From Bacteroidota bacterium (GTDB lineage Bacteria; Bacteroidota; Bacteroidia; B-17B0; Aurantibacillaceae): 36,987 bases of DNA. The notes beneath the pieces were generated by a model. It saw nothing but the letters and a program-made list of their open reading frames with translations, had not been told where the DNA came from and ran no database searches. This document shows positions 15,133 to 23,022 of the stretch, piece after piece. A program made the position numbers and the translations under genes. The stretch is taken from contig PLYA01000005.1 of the NCBI GenBank assembly GCA_003153315.1, positions 27,230 to 64,216 of the forward strand, read 5' to 3'. How positions within the stretch are numbered: the first letter of the stretch is position 1; each line of letters begins with the position of its first letter.

Positions 15133-17385
15133 ATGAAGAAACAGGAGTATAGAATTTTACATGTAGAAGATTCGCCGGTTGATGTTGATTTAGTTAAAAG
15201 AGTATTAAAAAAAGAGGGCTTAAACTGCCAGTATTTTATTGCTGAAACCAAAGAAAGTTTTATTCAAGGGCTAAAAGAATTTAATCCCGATATTATTCTT
15301 TGCGACCATTCCCTGCCTAAGTTTGACTCAGTACTGGCTTTTGAAATTTATAAAGAAATTAATCCGGAAATTGCATTTCTTCTTGTTACAGGCAGTGTAT
15401 CAGAAGAATATGCGGTTGAGATGATGAAGAGAGGAATTGATGATTATCTTTTAAAAGATAATTTACAGCGCCTGCCTAATGCAATTGAAAACGCTTTTGC
15501 TAAAAGAGAAAAAGAAAGATTACGTAAACAAGCAGAAGCAAAATTGGCGCAAAGCGAAAAACTGTTAAATAAGGCACAGCAAATAGCCCATATTGGCAGT
15601 TTAGAGTATAATATAGAAACCCATAAGGAAATTTGGTCGAACGAAGTATTCAGAATTTTAGGTATTTCACCTGGTGATATAGAGCCTTCAAAAGAAGCGC
15701 TTTTATCTTTTATACATCCTAATGATCTCGAATTTGTAAAAACCAATATAAAACAGGCAAACATCGAGTTGCGTGATATGTCTTTTTATACCCGTATTAT
15801 TAGAAAGGATGGTGCAATGAGATATGTTTACTTTGAAAGTAAATTTGAATTCAATAAACAGGAAAAGCCCATAATGATGCAGGGCATTTTACAGGATAAA
15901 ACAGAGAAAGTAATAGCCGAACAAGAAAGAGAGTTTGAAAGTAAGAATCTCTCTGCTTTGATAAATAATACCAACGATTTGATGTGGAGTGTGGGCAGAG
16001 ATTTTAACTTAATTACCTCTAATCAGGCTTTTGATGAAGTAGTTATACGCATGATAGGAAAACCTATTGCAAGAGGAGCCAATGTTTTTCCGCCAGAGTT
16101 TAGTAATGAACAATTAGCCCGCTTTAAAAGATACTATGACCGGGCATTTTCCGGACAAGCTTTTACAGAAATTGAAAATTCTGGCGAAACTTGGTCAGAG
16201 ATTTCTTTTTTTCCCATTTGCAAAGAAAATAAGGTTGTTGGAACGGCCTGTTTCTCCAGAGATATTACAGAAAGAAAACAAGTTGAAATTAAATTATCAA
16301 AATTCAATACCGAGCTTATTGATATAAAAAACGAACTTGAACATAGTGAGTTACGATTGAAACAAGCGCAGGCAATTGCACACATCGGAAATTGGGAACT
16401 CGATTTCAAAAGTGGGATTGCTCTGTGGTCTGATGAAGCACGCAGGATATACGGTCTTCCGTTGGAAGAAAACAAACAATCTTATGAATCATGGTTCTCG
16501 TTTATTCATCCGGAAGACCGCGATTTTGTATTAAAAAAAATAAAAGAAGCTGAAGCTTCCCTTCAGGATTACTCATTTTATCATCGCATTGTGCGAAAAG
16601 ACGGAACTGTAAAACATATCTACTCGCAAAGTCATTTTGAACTTAACGCAGAAGGTAAACCCACGGGCTTATATGGAGTGGCTCAAGACGTTACAGAGCA
16701 AAAGATGATAGAAAATGAAATCCTGCAAAAAAACGAACAGTTAAAAAACCTTACTTCTCATCTTCAACAGGTAAGAGAAGAGGAGCGAACAACTATATCA
16801 CGCGAAATACACGATGAGCTTGGCCAGCAGCTTACCGCATTAAAAATGGATATTGATTGGGTTAAACATAAACAAAACAATCCGGATGAAGCTGTAGTTT
16901 CAAAGTTACAGGAAATGCTTAAAATGAGCGATGGCATTATCAATACTATCAGAAGAATTTCATCTGACCTGAGGCCTGCTATCATAGATGATTTGGGGCT
17001 TATTGCAGCTTTAGAATGGAAGTGCAACGACTTTGAAGAAAAGATGGGAATTCCTTGTCAATTTATTTCAAATGTTAAAGAAAGAAAATTTGAAAATCAT
17101 TTCGGCATTAATGCCTTTAGAATTTTACAGGAAAGCCTTACTAACGTTAGCAGGCATGCAGCAGCAAAATCGGTTACAGTATCGGTTAGTGAAAATGAAA
17201 CAGAATTGCTTTTGGAAATTGCCGATGATGGAAAAGGAATTAGTAATGAAAGGATAGGTAACGGAAAAACCCTTGGTATTGTTGGCATGAAAGAAAGAGC
17301 TGCCTTATTGGGGGGAGAACTGATCATAGAAGGAGAAAAGAATAAAGGAACCAGAACCAAATTAATTTTACCCTTAAAAAAATGA
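15133..17385 (+). CDS. REC-PAS3 sensor kinase, HisKA_3 (NarX/DesK type)
   Basis: The 750-residue soluble protein has, in order, an N-terminal receiver domain (1-120, Asp58 in ILCDHSLPKFD), PAS 1 (about 150-260, IAHIGSLEYN...), PAS 2 (about 270-380, ending DITERKQ), PAS 3 (about 415-525, IAHIGNWELD..., ending DVTEQK), HisKA_3 with His560 in TTISREIHDELGQQL, and HATPase_c (about 640-748, FRILQESLTNVSRHA; DDGKG; LGIVGMKERA). PAS 1 and PAS 3 resemble each other closely, suggesting internal duplication. The receiver in front of the sensor means it can take a phosphoryl group from another kinase, perhaps the one at 12673. HisKA_3 kinases pair with NarL/LuxR regulators, and one overlaps its stop by 4 bp. 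Confidence 0.93.
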   Translation: MKKQEYRILHVEDSPVDVDLVKRVLKKEGLNCQYFIAETKESFIQGLKEFNPDIILCDHSLPKFDSVLAFEIYKEINPEIAFLLVTGSVSEEYAVEMMKRGIDDYLLKDNLQRLPNAIENAFAKREKERLRKQAEAKLAQSEKLLNKAQQIAHIGSLEYNIETHKEIWSNEVFRILGISPGDIEPSKEALLSFIHPNDLEFVKTNIKQANIELRDMSFYTRIIRKDGAMRYVYFESKFEFNKQEKPIMMQGILQDKTEKVIAEQEREFESKNLSALINNTNDLMWSVGRDFNLITSNQAFDEVVIRMIGKPIARGANVFPPEFSNEQLARFKRYYDRAFSGQAFTEIENSGETWSEISFFPICKENKVVGTACFSRDITERKQVEIKLSKFNTELIDIKNELEHSELRLKQAQAIAHIGNWELDFKSGIALWSDEARRIYGLPLEENKQSYESWFSFIHPEDRDFVLKKIKEAEASLQDYSFYHRIVRKDGTVKHIYSQSHFELNAEGKPTGLYGVAQDVTEQKMIENEILQKNEQLKNLTSHLQQVREEERTTISREIHDELGQQLTALKMDIDWVKHKQNNPDEAVVSKLQEMLKMSDGIINTIRRISSDLRPAIIDDLGLIAALEWKCNDFEEKMGIPCQFISNVKERKFENHFGINAFRILQESLTNVSRHAAAKSVTVSVSENETELLLEIADDGKGISNERIGNGKTLGIVGMKERAALLGGELIIEGEKNKGTRTKLILPLKK

Positions 17386-18008
17386 ATATACTAATAGCTG
17401 ATGATCACGAATTAGTAAGAGGAGGGCTTGCCAGAATTGTTGCAGAAGAATTTCCCTTTGCAAAAATTCATGAAGCATCTAACGGAACACAGGCAGAAAA
17501 AATAGCAAGAACCGGAAAATGGGAAATTATTATTATGGATATGGCCATGCCCGATAAAACCGGCTTAGATGTTTTAAAACAGTTAAGGTCAGAATCTATT
17601 AAAATACCTGTGCTTATATTAAGTATCCATCCTGAAAATCAATATGCCTTACGGGTATTGAAAGCAGGTGGTAATGGATATATATCTAAAGATTGCCCGA
17701 GAGCAGATTTTGTAAATGCCGTAAGAACCATAATTAACGGAAAGAAATATATATCTGCCGAAGTAGCAGAAAGGCTTGCTTCGAGGTTTGATGACGATAT
17801 GGGAAAAGAACAACATGAGCTTATTTCTGATAGGGAAATGCAGGTGTTAAAACTTATTTCATCCGGTAAAACCGTTTCTGAAATTGCTGATGAGTTATCT
17901 TTAAGCGTGGCTACTATTAGCACATATCGTAGCCGTCTTTTAGAAAAAATGAATTTAAAGAACAATGCCGAGCTTACGCACTACGCCATCAATAACAATC
18001 TGGTTTAA
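17382..18008 (+). CDS. NarL/FixJ-family response regulator
   Basis: The 208-residue protein has a receiver domain (1-120: acidic pair Asp7-Asp8, phospho-acceptor Asp53 in IIMDMAMPDKTG, Ser in ILSIH, Lys in YISKD) and a LuxR-type helix-turn-helix (about 145-206). In the latter, ISDREMQVLKLISSGKTVSEIADELSLS is followed by ATISTYRSRLLEKMNLKNNAEL. It binds DNA when phosphorylated. The ATGA overlap with the kinase at 15133 makes them a cognate pair. Two promoters with the same unusual upstream boxes lie downstream (18042-18105 and 21316-21408) and are the natural candidates for its targets (inference). Confidence 0.94.
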   Translation: MNILIADDHELVRGGLARIVAEEFPFAKIHEASNGTQAEKIARTGKWEIIIMDMAMPDKTGLDVLKQLRSESIKIPVLILSIHPENQYALRVLKAGGNGYISKDCPRADFVNAVRTIINGKKYISAEVAERLASRFDDDMGKEQHELISDREMQVLKLISSGKTVSEIADELSLSVATISTYRSRLLEKMNLKNNAELTHYAINNNLV

Positions 18009-18041
18009 TTCTATTCCCCTTTCTTTTTTTTCTTAGTCATT

Positions 18042-18105
18042 GTTTGTATGACGTGATTATCCGTTTTACAACTATTTAGTAGTGGGTATTGCCGGCATAC
18101 CTTTG
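18042..18105 (+). promoter_or_regulatory. Promoter A: conserved activator box, TTTA, TACCTTTG
   Basis: GTTTGTA (18042-18048) overlaps a box GTATGACGTGA (18046-18056). TTTA (18075-18078) follows, then 19 bp and TACCTTTG (18098-18105). The same elements at the same distances occur upstream of the gene at 21446, including the shared run CAACTATTTAGTA. The position shows that transcription starts near 18112, so the response-regulator gene must start at 18155 and not at the upstream TTG at 18089. Confidence 0.7.
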
Positions 18106-18154
18106 CTGTATGATAATTACACTAATCAACGGCAAAAAAATAAACAACCAATAT

Positions 18155-18514
18155 ATGAATGTTCTCATTATTGATGATTGCATAGCAATCGGGAAGAAAC
18201 TGAACGAACTTATTTCTGAAAACAAATCTGTGCATGTATTAGGACAGGCACAAAGTATCAGACAGGGTTTTGAAATGCTTACCAAATTTAATCCGGATGT
18301 TGTTTTTCTGGATATAAGTCTTCCGGACGGCAGTGGGATGGAAGTTCTTATACATCTCAAAAAAACAAATCCTAAAGTTAAGGTCATCATTTTTTCGAAT
18401 TCGGCAAATGATTTATATAAAAGAAAGTTTGCTGAAAAAGGCAGCGATTATTTTCTGGATAAATCAAAAGACTTTACACAGATACCTGAAATAATCTCAT
18501 CATTAATTAACTAA
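18155..18514 (+). CDS. Single-domain response regulator
   Basis: From the ATG at 18155 the protein is 119 residues and starts exactly at the first receiver strand, MNVLIIDD (Asp7, Asp8). Phospho-acceptor Asp53 is in VFLDISLPDGSG, Ser81 in IIFSNS, and Lys103 in YFLDKSKD. There is no output domain. Longer starts at 18089 (TTG) or 18110 (ATG) would place coding sequence over the promoter and add residues not belonging to a receiver. It is first in an operon with a second receiver protein (12 bp later) and a SpoIIE phosphatase, so it may relay a phosphoryl signal to that enzyme. Confidence 0.88.
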   Translation: MNVLIIDDCIAIGKKLNELISENKSVHVLGQAQSIRQGFEMLTKFNPDVVFLDISLPDGSGMEVLIHLKKTNPKVKVIIFSNSANDLYKRKFAEKGSDYFLDKSKDFTQIPEIISSLIN

Positions 18515-18526
18515 ATAAAATAAGCC

Positions 18527-18901
18527 ATGAACCAAAAAAACAAATACGTATTTATTGTAGACAGTTCTATGATAAGTGCAAACCGGATTTTTAGCGCTTT
18601 GGGCCAAATAGCAGGTATTCTTAAAGTTGATCATGCAGCAACCGGTAAAGAAGCCTTGCATAAAATAAACAGTAATCCACCCAACGCTATTTTACTTGAT
18701 ATACAATTGCCCGATATGAGCGGAGCTAATATATTGCAGCAAATAAAGCTGGAACATCCCCATATGGCTGTAATTGTTTTAACAGAATATCCTACACCTT
18801 ACTCTTTTAAAATATGTAAAAAACTGGGTGCAAACGGGTATTACAATAAAATAAACGAACTGGATATGGTTATGGAACATTTACAAAAACTAACTAACTA
18901 A
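18527..18901 (+). CDS. Single-domain response regulator, modified acidic pocket
   Basis: The 124-residue receiver domain has phospho-acceptor Asp58 in ILLDIQLPDMSG, Thr86 in IVLTEY, and Lys108 in YYNKIN. The first-strand acidic pair is reduced to one residue: F-I-V-D-S-S has Asp12 followed by Ser where most receivers have a second acidic residue, so Mg binding and phosphorylation may be altered. There is no output domain. It lies 12 bp after the first receiver gene and 30 bp before the phosphatase gene. A pair of lone receivers with a phosphatase suggests they compete or act in sequence on it (inference). Confidence 0.88.
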   Translation: MNQKNKYVFIVDSSMISANRIFSALGQIAGILKVDHAATGKEALHKINSNPPNAILLDIQLPDMSGANILQQIKLEHPHMAVIVLTEYPTPYSFKICKKLGANGYYNKINELDMVMEHLQKLTN

Positions 18902-18931
18902 ATAAATGTTGAATTATTAAATCAAAGCATA

Positions 18932-19747
18932 ATGGAAACACTACTTCTTGAAAAAACAGAAATTATTGAAGGGCAAAACCGCCTGTTGGAAGAAAAAAAC
19001 AAGGCGATTACAGATAGCTTAAATTACGCCAAACTTATACAAAATGCCATTACGCATAAAGATGAAAGACTTTGCGAAGTATTGCCTCAGTCATTCTTAC
19101 TTGAGATGCCTCTTGATATTGTAAGCGGAGATTTTGTGCGTGTGGATAAAAAAAACGACAAAATATCGCTGGCCCTGGCCGATTGCACCGGGCATGGCAT
19201 ACCGGGCGCCTTAATGAGTATGATTGGTTGTACTTTGCTTAACAGCATTGTTAATTGCGAAAACAAAGTGCATCCTTCGCTTATTTTAAGAACGCTTAAT
19301 TATAAATTTAAAGAACTAACCAGCCAGGCAACCATTATTAACGATGGCATGGATATTGGTTTTTGCAGCATAGATATAAAGAACATGCAGCTTGACTTTG
19401 CCGGTGCGCACCGCCCCCTGTATCTTATCAGAAACGGTGAGCTTACAGAGATAAAAGGAGATAACCTCTCTATTGGGTATCATACCCCCAATGCAGTAGA
19501 GTTTAAAACACACAGCCTGCAACTTCAGGAAGGCGATACCTTATATCTATTTTCAGACGGGTATGCCGACCAATTTGGCGGTGAAAAGGGGAAAAAATTC
19601 TCAACCAAAAGATTGAAAGACACCCTGCTATCCATTCAGTATTTAAATATGGATGAACAAGGGGAGCATCTTAAAGAGGTTATAAACCAATGGAAAAAAG
19701 ACCTTGCCCAGGTAGATGATATTTGTGTATTGGGCTTTCGGGTTTAA
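18932..19747 (+). CDS. SpoIIE/RsbU-type serine phosphatase (PP2C fold)
   Basis: The 271-residue protein begins with a coiled coil (about 1-45). It contains the I-T-D-S-L-N-Y-A-K-L-I-Q-N-A-I signature that precedes SpoIIE domains in many Bacteroidota signalling proteins. The phosphatase domain (about 55-271) keeps the metal-binding acids: Asp67 in VSGDF, Asp84 in LADCTGHGIPGALMS, Asp209 in LFSDGYADQFGG, and Asp262/Asp263 in VDDICVLGF. It should remove phosphate from a serine of an anti-sigma-factor-antagonist-like or other protein. No STAS or anti-sigma gene is seen in the window, so the substrate is elsewhere or unknown. Tandem array 2 starts 34 bp after its stop codon. Confidence 0.92.
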   Translation: METLLLEKTEIIEGQNRLLEEKNKAITDSLNYAKLIQNAITHKDERLCEVLPQSFLLEMPLDIVSGDFVRVDKKNDKISLALADCTGHGIPGALMSMIGCTLLNSIVNCENKVHPSLILRTLNYKFKELTSQATIINDGMDIGFCSIDIKNMQLDFAGAHRPLYLIRNGELTEIKGDNLSIGYHTPNAVEFKTHSLQLQEGDTLYLFSDGYADQFGGEKGKKFSTKRLKDTLLSIQYLNMDEQGEHLKEVINQWKKDLAQVDDICVLGFRV

Positions 19748-19780
19748 AAATCTAACCAAAATCCCACCTTGTTTTTCCCT

Positions 19781-20070
19781 ATGTAGCCTAAATATCCCCT
19801 ATGTAGTATAATTTTTCCTTATGTAGCGTAAATATTCCCTATGTAGCGTAAATTTCCTCTATGTAGCGTAAATATTCCCTATGTAGCATAAATATTCTCT
19901 ATGTAGCATAAATATTCTCTATGTAGCGTAAATATTCCCTATGTAGCATAAATATTCTCTATGTAGCATAAATATTCTCTATGTAGCGTAATTTTCCCCT
20001 ATGTAGCATAAATATTCCCTATGTAGTGTAAATTTCCTCTATGTAGTGTAAATATTCCCTATGTAGTGTT
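19781..20070 (+). repeat. Tandem array 2: 14 units of 20 bp
   Basis: Fourteen uninterrupted units (19781-20060) have consensus ATGTAGCGTAAATATTCCCT, followed by half a unit (20061-20070). ATGTAG and TAA are nearly invariant; the variable positions are 7-8 (CG, CA, TG, CC, TA) and 15-18. The 60-bp block 19861-19920 is identical to 19921-19980, showing recent growth by three-unit duplication. The period is not a multiple of 3, so it is not coding. It lies between the phosphatase gene and FN3 gene 2, 281 bp upstream of the latter. There are no spacers of the CRISPR kind. Confidence 0.95.
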
Positions 20071-20351
20071 ATTTCAAATTCAGCAGGATTTAAAAATCGA
20101 TTTGACCGTTTTTTTGTTAAAAATGACCGTTAAAAAAGTTTTTTTGGGGTTTCGTCGAAAAGTGTAATTCTTAGTTTGCCAATTAGCTACCTTTAATAAA
20201 AAAAACGCATGAATATATCAAAAACAAACAAATGCCAATAAACGCAGGGCGTGCAATGGCATCGGCTTTTTAAAAGAGTCTTTTCAGTCGTTAGCAAAAA
20301 AGATGGTGTTATAATAATAAAGTATAAAATCATTTTTAAAATTTAAAAAAA
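20071..20351 (+). promoter_or_regulatory. Region between array 2 and FN3 gene 2, with TGACCGT boxes
   Basis: TGACCGT occurs at 20103-20109 and 20124-20130, exactly 21 bp apart, and the second copy is part of TTAAAAATGACCGT, close to TTAAAAATGGCAGT (3201-3214) after array 1. Nothing else discrete is seen: the rest is AT-rich, without TAnnTTTG and without a Shine-Dalgarno before the ATG at 20352, which follows a run of A. Confidence 0.5.
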
Positions 20352-21053
20352 ATGAAAACCATTAGAGTAAGTCTGGGGCTGAGCAGGCTCACGCCCTCAA
20401 AAAGAATAAGTAAGTGGGGAATTATTAAAACCGATATGACGGGTAATAGTAATTTTTCTTCACCTAATCCTTTACCCAACCCGTCGTTGTCTTTTATAGA
20501 TACGCAGGTAATTATTTTGGGTAATGACATAAGTGCTGCTGAAAGCGGCGACCATAGCAAGGTATCTGCCATGAACGCGCAGGTAGAAAAGGTAGATATG
20601 CTGCTTAACCAATTGGGTAACTATGTAGAACAAACTGCCAATGCTGCTGCACTATTGGGTGGCGATGCAGAGTCTATTATAAGAAGTGCAGGTATGGATG
20701 TGGAAGCTCCGCGCACAAAAGCGCCTGTGCCAAATGCACCAACCGATGTAAAAGGTGTATCTACTGTTGAGGGTGATATTGCACTAAGCTGGAAAAATGT
20801 GAAATATGCGCGTGCTTTTATTGTTGAGATAAGCAGCGACCTTTCTGCCACCGGCGGAGCTACAGGGAGTACAACTACCAATACTTCTACCGCACGGGTG
20901 TATGTTGATTGGGAAATAACCGATGTATGCCACAAACCAAAAATTACCTTAAGTGGTTTAGTTAGTGGTACTAAATACGCTGTGCGTATTATCTCTTCGG
21001 GCACTGCCGGCAAAAGCGCGCCATCGGCAACAGTGGTGGTTAAGGTGCTATAA
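20352..21053 (+). CDS. FN3-domain protein, array-associated (paralogue 2)
   Basis: The 233-residue protein is clearly homologous to the one at 3348. Shared blocks in order are D-M-T-G-N-S-N-F-S-S-P-N-P, L-N-Q-L-G-N-Y-V-E-Q-T-A-N, E-S-I-I-R-S-A-G-M-D, and an FN3 domain (about 125-233) with FIVEISSDLSAT and GLVSGTKYAVRIISSGTAGKSAPS. Blocks are conserved, but much of the rest differs, so the duplication is old. The N terminus is basic (MKTIRVSLGLSRLTPSKRISK) and there is no signal peptide. Like its paralogue it follows a tandem array, though the array units differ. A dispersed palindromic repeat and a terminator follow. The role is unknown; binding to the adjacent array, directly or through a partner, is only a hypothesis. 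Confidence 0.88.
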   Translation: MKTIRVSLGLSRLTPSKRISKWGIIKTDMTGNSNFSSPNPLPNPSLSFIDTQVIILGNDISAAESGDHSKVSAMNAQVEKVDMLLNQLGNYVEQTANAAALLGGDAESIIRSAGMDVEAPRTKAPVPNAPTDVKGVSTVEGDIALSWKNVKYARAFIVEISSDLSATGGATGSTTTNTSTARVYVDWEITDVCHKPKITLSGLVSGTKYAVRIISSGTAGKSAPSATVVVKVL

Positions 21054-21060
21054 GCCTTCC

Positions 21061-21118
21061 GTCATTGCGGGGAAGTGTGACGAAGCAATCTATGTCTGGC
21101 TAAGATTGCTGCGCTTCG
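21061..21118. repeat. Dispersed palindromic repeat (GTCATTGCG...GAAGCAATCT type)
   Basis: The sequence starts GTCATTGCGGGGAAG, has CGAAGCAATCT, and then an inverted partner AGATTGCT...GCTTCG. AGCAATCT (21084-21091) and AGATTGCT (21103-21110) are perfect arms. It matches a short palindromic element I know as dispersed between genes in many bacterial genomes. This is from memory, not a search. Confidence 0.55.
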
Positions 21119-21123
21119 TTTGC

Positions 21124-21160
21124 AAAAAAAGAGTCCGCCTGAAAAGCGGGCTTTTTTTAT
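21124..21160 (+). terminator. Terminator of FN3 gene 2
   Basis: AGTCCGC (21132-21138) pairs with GCGGGCT (21146-21152) with one T-G wobble and a 7-nt loop. It is preceded by seven A and followed by seven T (21152-21158). Confidence 0.88.
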
Positions 21161-21315
21161 TTTACTCCTTTAAAAAAGGTGCTTTTTTATGTAATAAATA
21201 GTAAAAAATACATGCCGAGCATCCTTATATAATTCTTTTTCAGAACCTGTTTTACCCATCTTTTTTAGTTTAAAACCCTTATTACAAGGGCGTTTCAGAC
21301 AATCGAATGCTGTTT

Positions 21316-21408
21316 GTCATAGTTTGTACTACATCATCCTATTTATTAGTACTACATCACTATCATCTTTCCAACTATTTAGTACGCGGGGTTCGTGACC
21401 TAATTTTG
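21316..21408 (+). promoter_or_regulatory. Promoter B: doubled activator box, TTTA, TAATTTTG
   Basis: GTCATAGTTTGTA (21316-21328) leads into GTACTACATCA (21326-21336), repeated exactly at 21349-21359 (23 bp later). TTTA (21378-21381) follows 29 bp after the start of the second box. Then come 19 bp and TAATTTTG (21401-21408). The same box-to-TTTA distance (29) and TTTA-to--7 spacing (19) occur in promoter A, and CAACTATTTAGTA is shared. It should drive the genes at 21446 and 23023. Confidence 0.72.
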
Positions 21409-21445
21409 CTTTATAATTAATTCAATAACATAAAAAAATAAAACC

Positions 21446-22963
21446 ATGAAAAACTTAAACAATAAAAAATCGAATTTCAACACTAAAATGAAATCTTTAA
21501 AACTGGCAGGTTTCTTCTGCCTGCTTATGACGTTAAATTGTGTAGCTCAGCCATCAAATAAATGTTTATCATTTAACGGCAGCAACAGTATCGTTACCGC
21601 CTTAAATAATGATTTGGGATTGAACTATGTAAATAATATTTCGGTAGCTGCCTGGGTTAACTGGAACGACAAAGCAAATGCAGGTGCTAACAGTATCATT
21701 GTAACATCAAGCGATACCGCTAATAGTAACGGGCAATTTTGGTTACAACATAATGCCAATAACAGTGCCTTTCAGTTTGTTATTCAAATGGACTCTATGT
21801 CTAAGTTTACGGTAACCGGTACTACAAACCCGGTAGCAGGCAATTGGTATAATGTGGTGGGAGTATTTGATGGTTCTAACGTAAACATATATGTAAACGG
21901 AATTTTGGAAGCAAGTACCCTGGTTACATCCGGCCAAAACATCAAAGCATTTGATACTACTTTTCATTACACCGCAGGCGCTAACTCACAAAATTCAGGC
22001 CATTTTAATGGAAATATTGATGAAGTTTCTGTTTGGGCTACACCACTAACCAGTTCTGCTATTCAAAGTATGATGTGTACAAAAGTAGACTCTACCATAA
22101 AAGGAATAGTTGCTTATTCTAACATGGATTCTTTAAATTACGATACTTTAATAGTTCAAGTAACATCAGATATTTATGGGGATATAGAGATTGGTGCAAT
22201 TGAAATAAACTGTACGCTAGTAAATGTAGGTGCTCCAGTAGGCAATAACAGCACCTATCTTAGCGGTCCGGCTCCTTATGTATATGTAAACCCTGCAAAT
22301 GGAGATTCTTTACTAATTGATAGTTTAGGTTCTGCTACAAATGGCATTTATATATATCAGGTTAATGCTGCTCCGGCTGACTCTTCATTACCCGCAGGCG
22401 TATCTAACTTATGCACTCCTTATTATTACGGAATTTTTATACCTGCTTACCAAGGAACTTATAGTGTTGTTTATTATTATGATACCACCAGTTGCAGTTC
22501 TGCAGGACACAGAACAAGCTCTTCTTCAACACCGGTTTTATTAGATAGAAATGCGCAAACTTCTTATAACTGGGGAATTAGTAATGCTACAGATGATGCA
22601 TCAAATTCTAAATTCCGTTTGGTAGCACAGGGTGGTAAAAATGAATTTATCATGGCTAATAAAATTAATAATAGCACAGGAATTGCAAATAGTATCAATA
22701 ACGCACTTCAGGTAAATACAATTAGCCCAAACCCTTTTTCAACCAATTTTAATCTTGCTATTACTTGTCCAAAAAATGCAAGCATAAAAGCATGTATCCT
22801 TAGTATGGATGGTAAACTTATATCAGAAAGCACATTGGTTTGCAATCAGGGTAAAAATCAGGTAAGTTTTGAAAACATGGGTGAAATGGCAAGCGGAATT
22901 TATTTCTTAAATCTTTCTGACGGAGAAGGACATGTTACTACTATGAAAATGATAAAAAATTAA
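21446..22963 (+). CDS. Secreted LamG-domain protein with T9SS type A tail
   Basis: The 505-residue protein has a signal peptide ending TLNCVAQ. A second in-frame ATG at 21488 (MKSLKLAGFF...) gives a more usual signal peptide length, so the true start may be there. Residues about 40-205 are a LamG / concanavalin-A-like jelly roll (CLSFNGSNSIVTA, ISVAAWVNW, WYNVVGVFDGSNVNIYVNG, GNIDEVSVW). The middle (about 205-410) is a beta-rich stretch with Cys pairs and no name. Residues about 425-505 are a T9SS tail (SPNPFSTNFNLAI ... SGIYFLNLSDG). Probably a surface sugar- or matrix-binding protein. Promoter B lies directly upstream, tying it to the signalling operon at 18155. Confidence 0.87.
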   Translation: MKNLNNKKSNFNTKMKSLKLAGFFCLLMTLNCVAQPSNKCLSFNGSNSIVTALNNDLGLNYVNNISVAAWVNWNDKANAGANSIIVTSSDTANSNGQFWLQHNANNSAFQFVIQMDSMSKFTVTGTTNPVAGNWYNVVGVFDGSNVNIYVNGILEASTLVTSGQNIKAFDTTFHYTAGANSQNSGHFNGNIDEVSVWATPLTSSAIQSMMCTKVDSTIKGIVAYSNMDSLNYDTLIVQVTSDIYGDIEIGAIEINCTLVNVGAPVGNNSTYLSGPAPYVYVNPANGDSLLIDSLGSATNGIYIYQVNAAPADSSLPAGVSNLCTPYYYGIFIPAYQGTYSVVYYYDTTSCSSAGHRTSSSSTPVLLDRNAQTSYNWGISNATDDASNSKFRLVAQGGKNEFIMANKINNSTGIANSINNALQVNTISPNPFSTNFNLAITCPKNASIKACILSMDGKLISESTLVCNQGKNQVSFENMGEMASGIYFLNLSDGEGHVTTMKMIKN

Positions 22964-23022
22964 AAGCAAATATTTAACTGAATTAGAAAAGAAAAAACTA
23001 GTAATTAATTAAAGTAAGCACT

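Noticed and set aside
18089..18154. N-terminal extension of the first lone receiver (TTG start at 18089)
   Set aside because: A TACCTTTG promoter box lies inside it (18098-18105), and the receiver fold starts at the ATG at 18155.
21326..21370. Relation of promoter B boxes to array 2 or array 3 units
   Set aside because: Shared words (CTACAT, ACTATCATC) are 6-9 bases long, which is expected by chance in AT-rich DNA.
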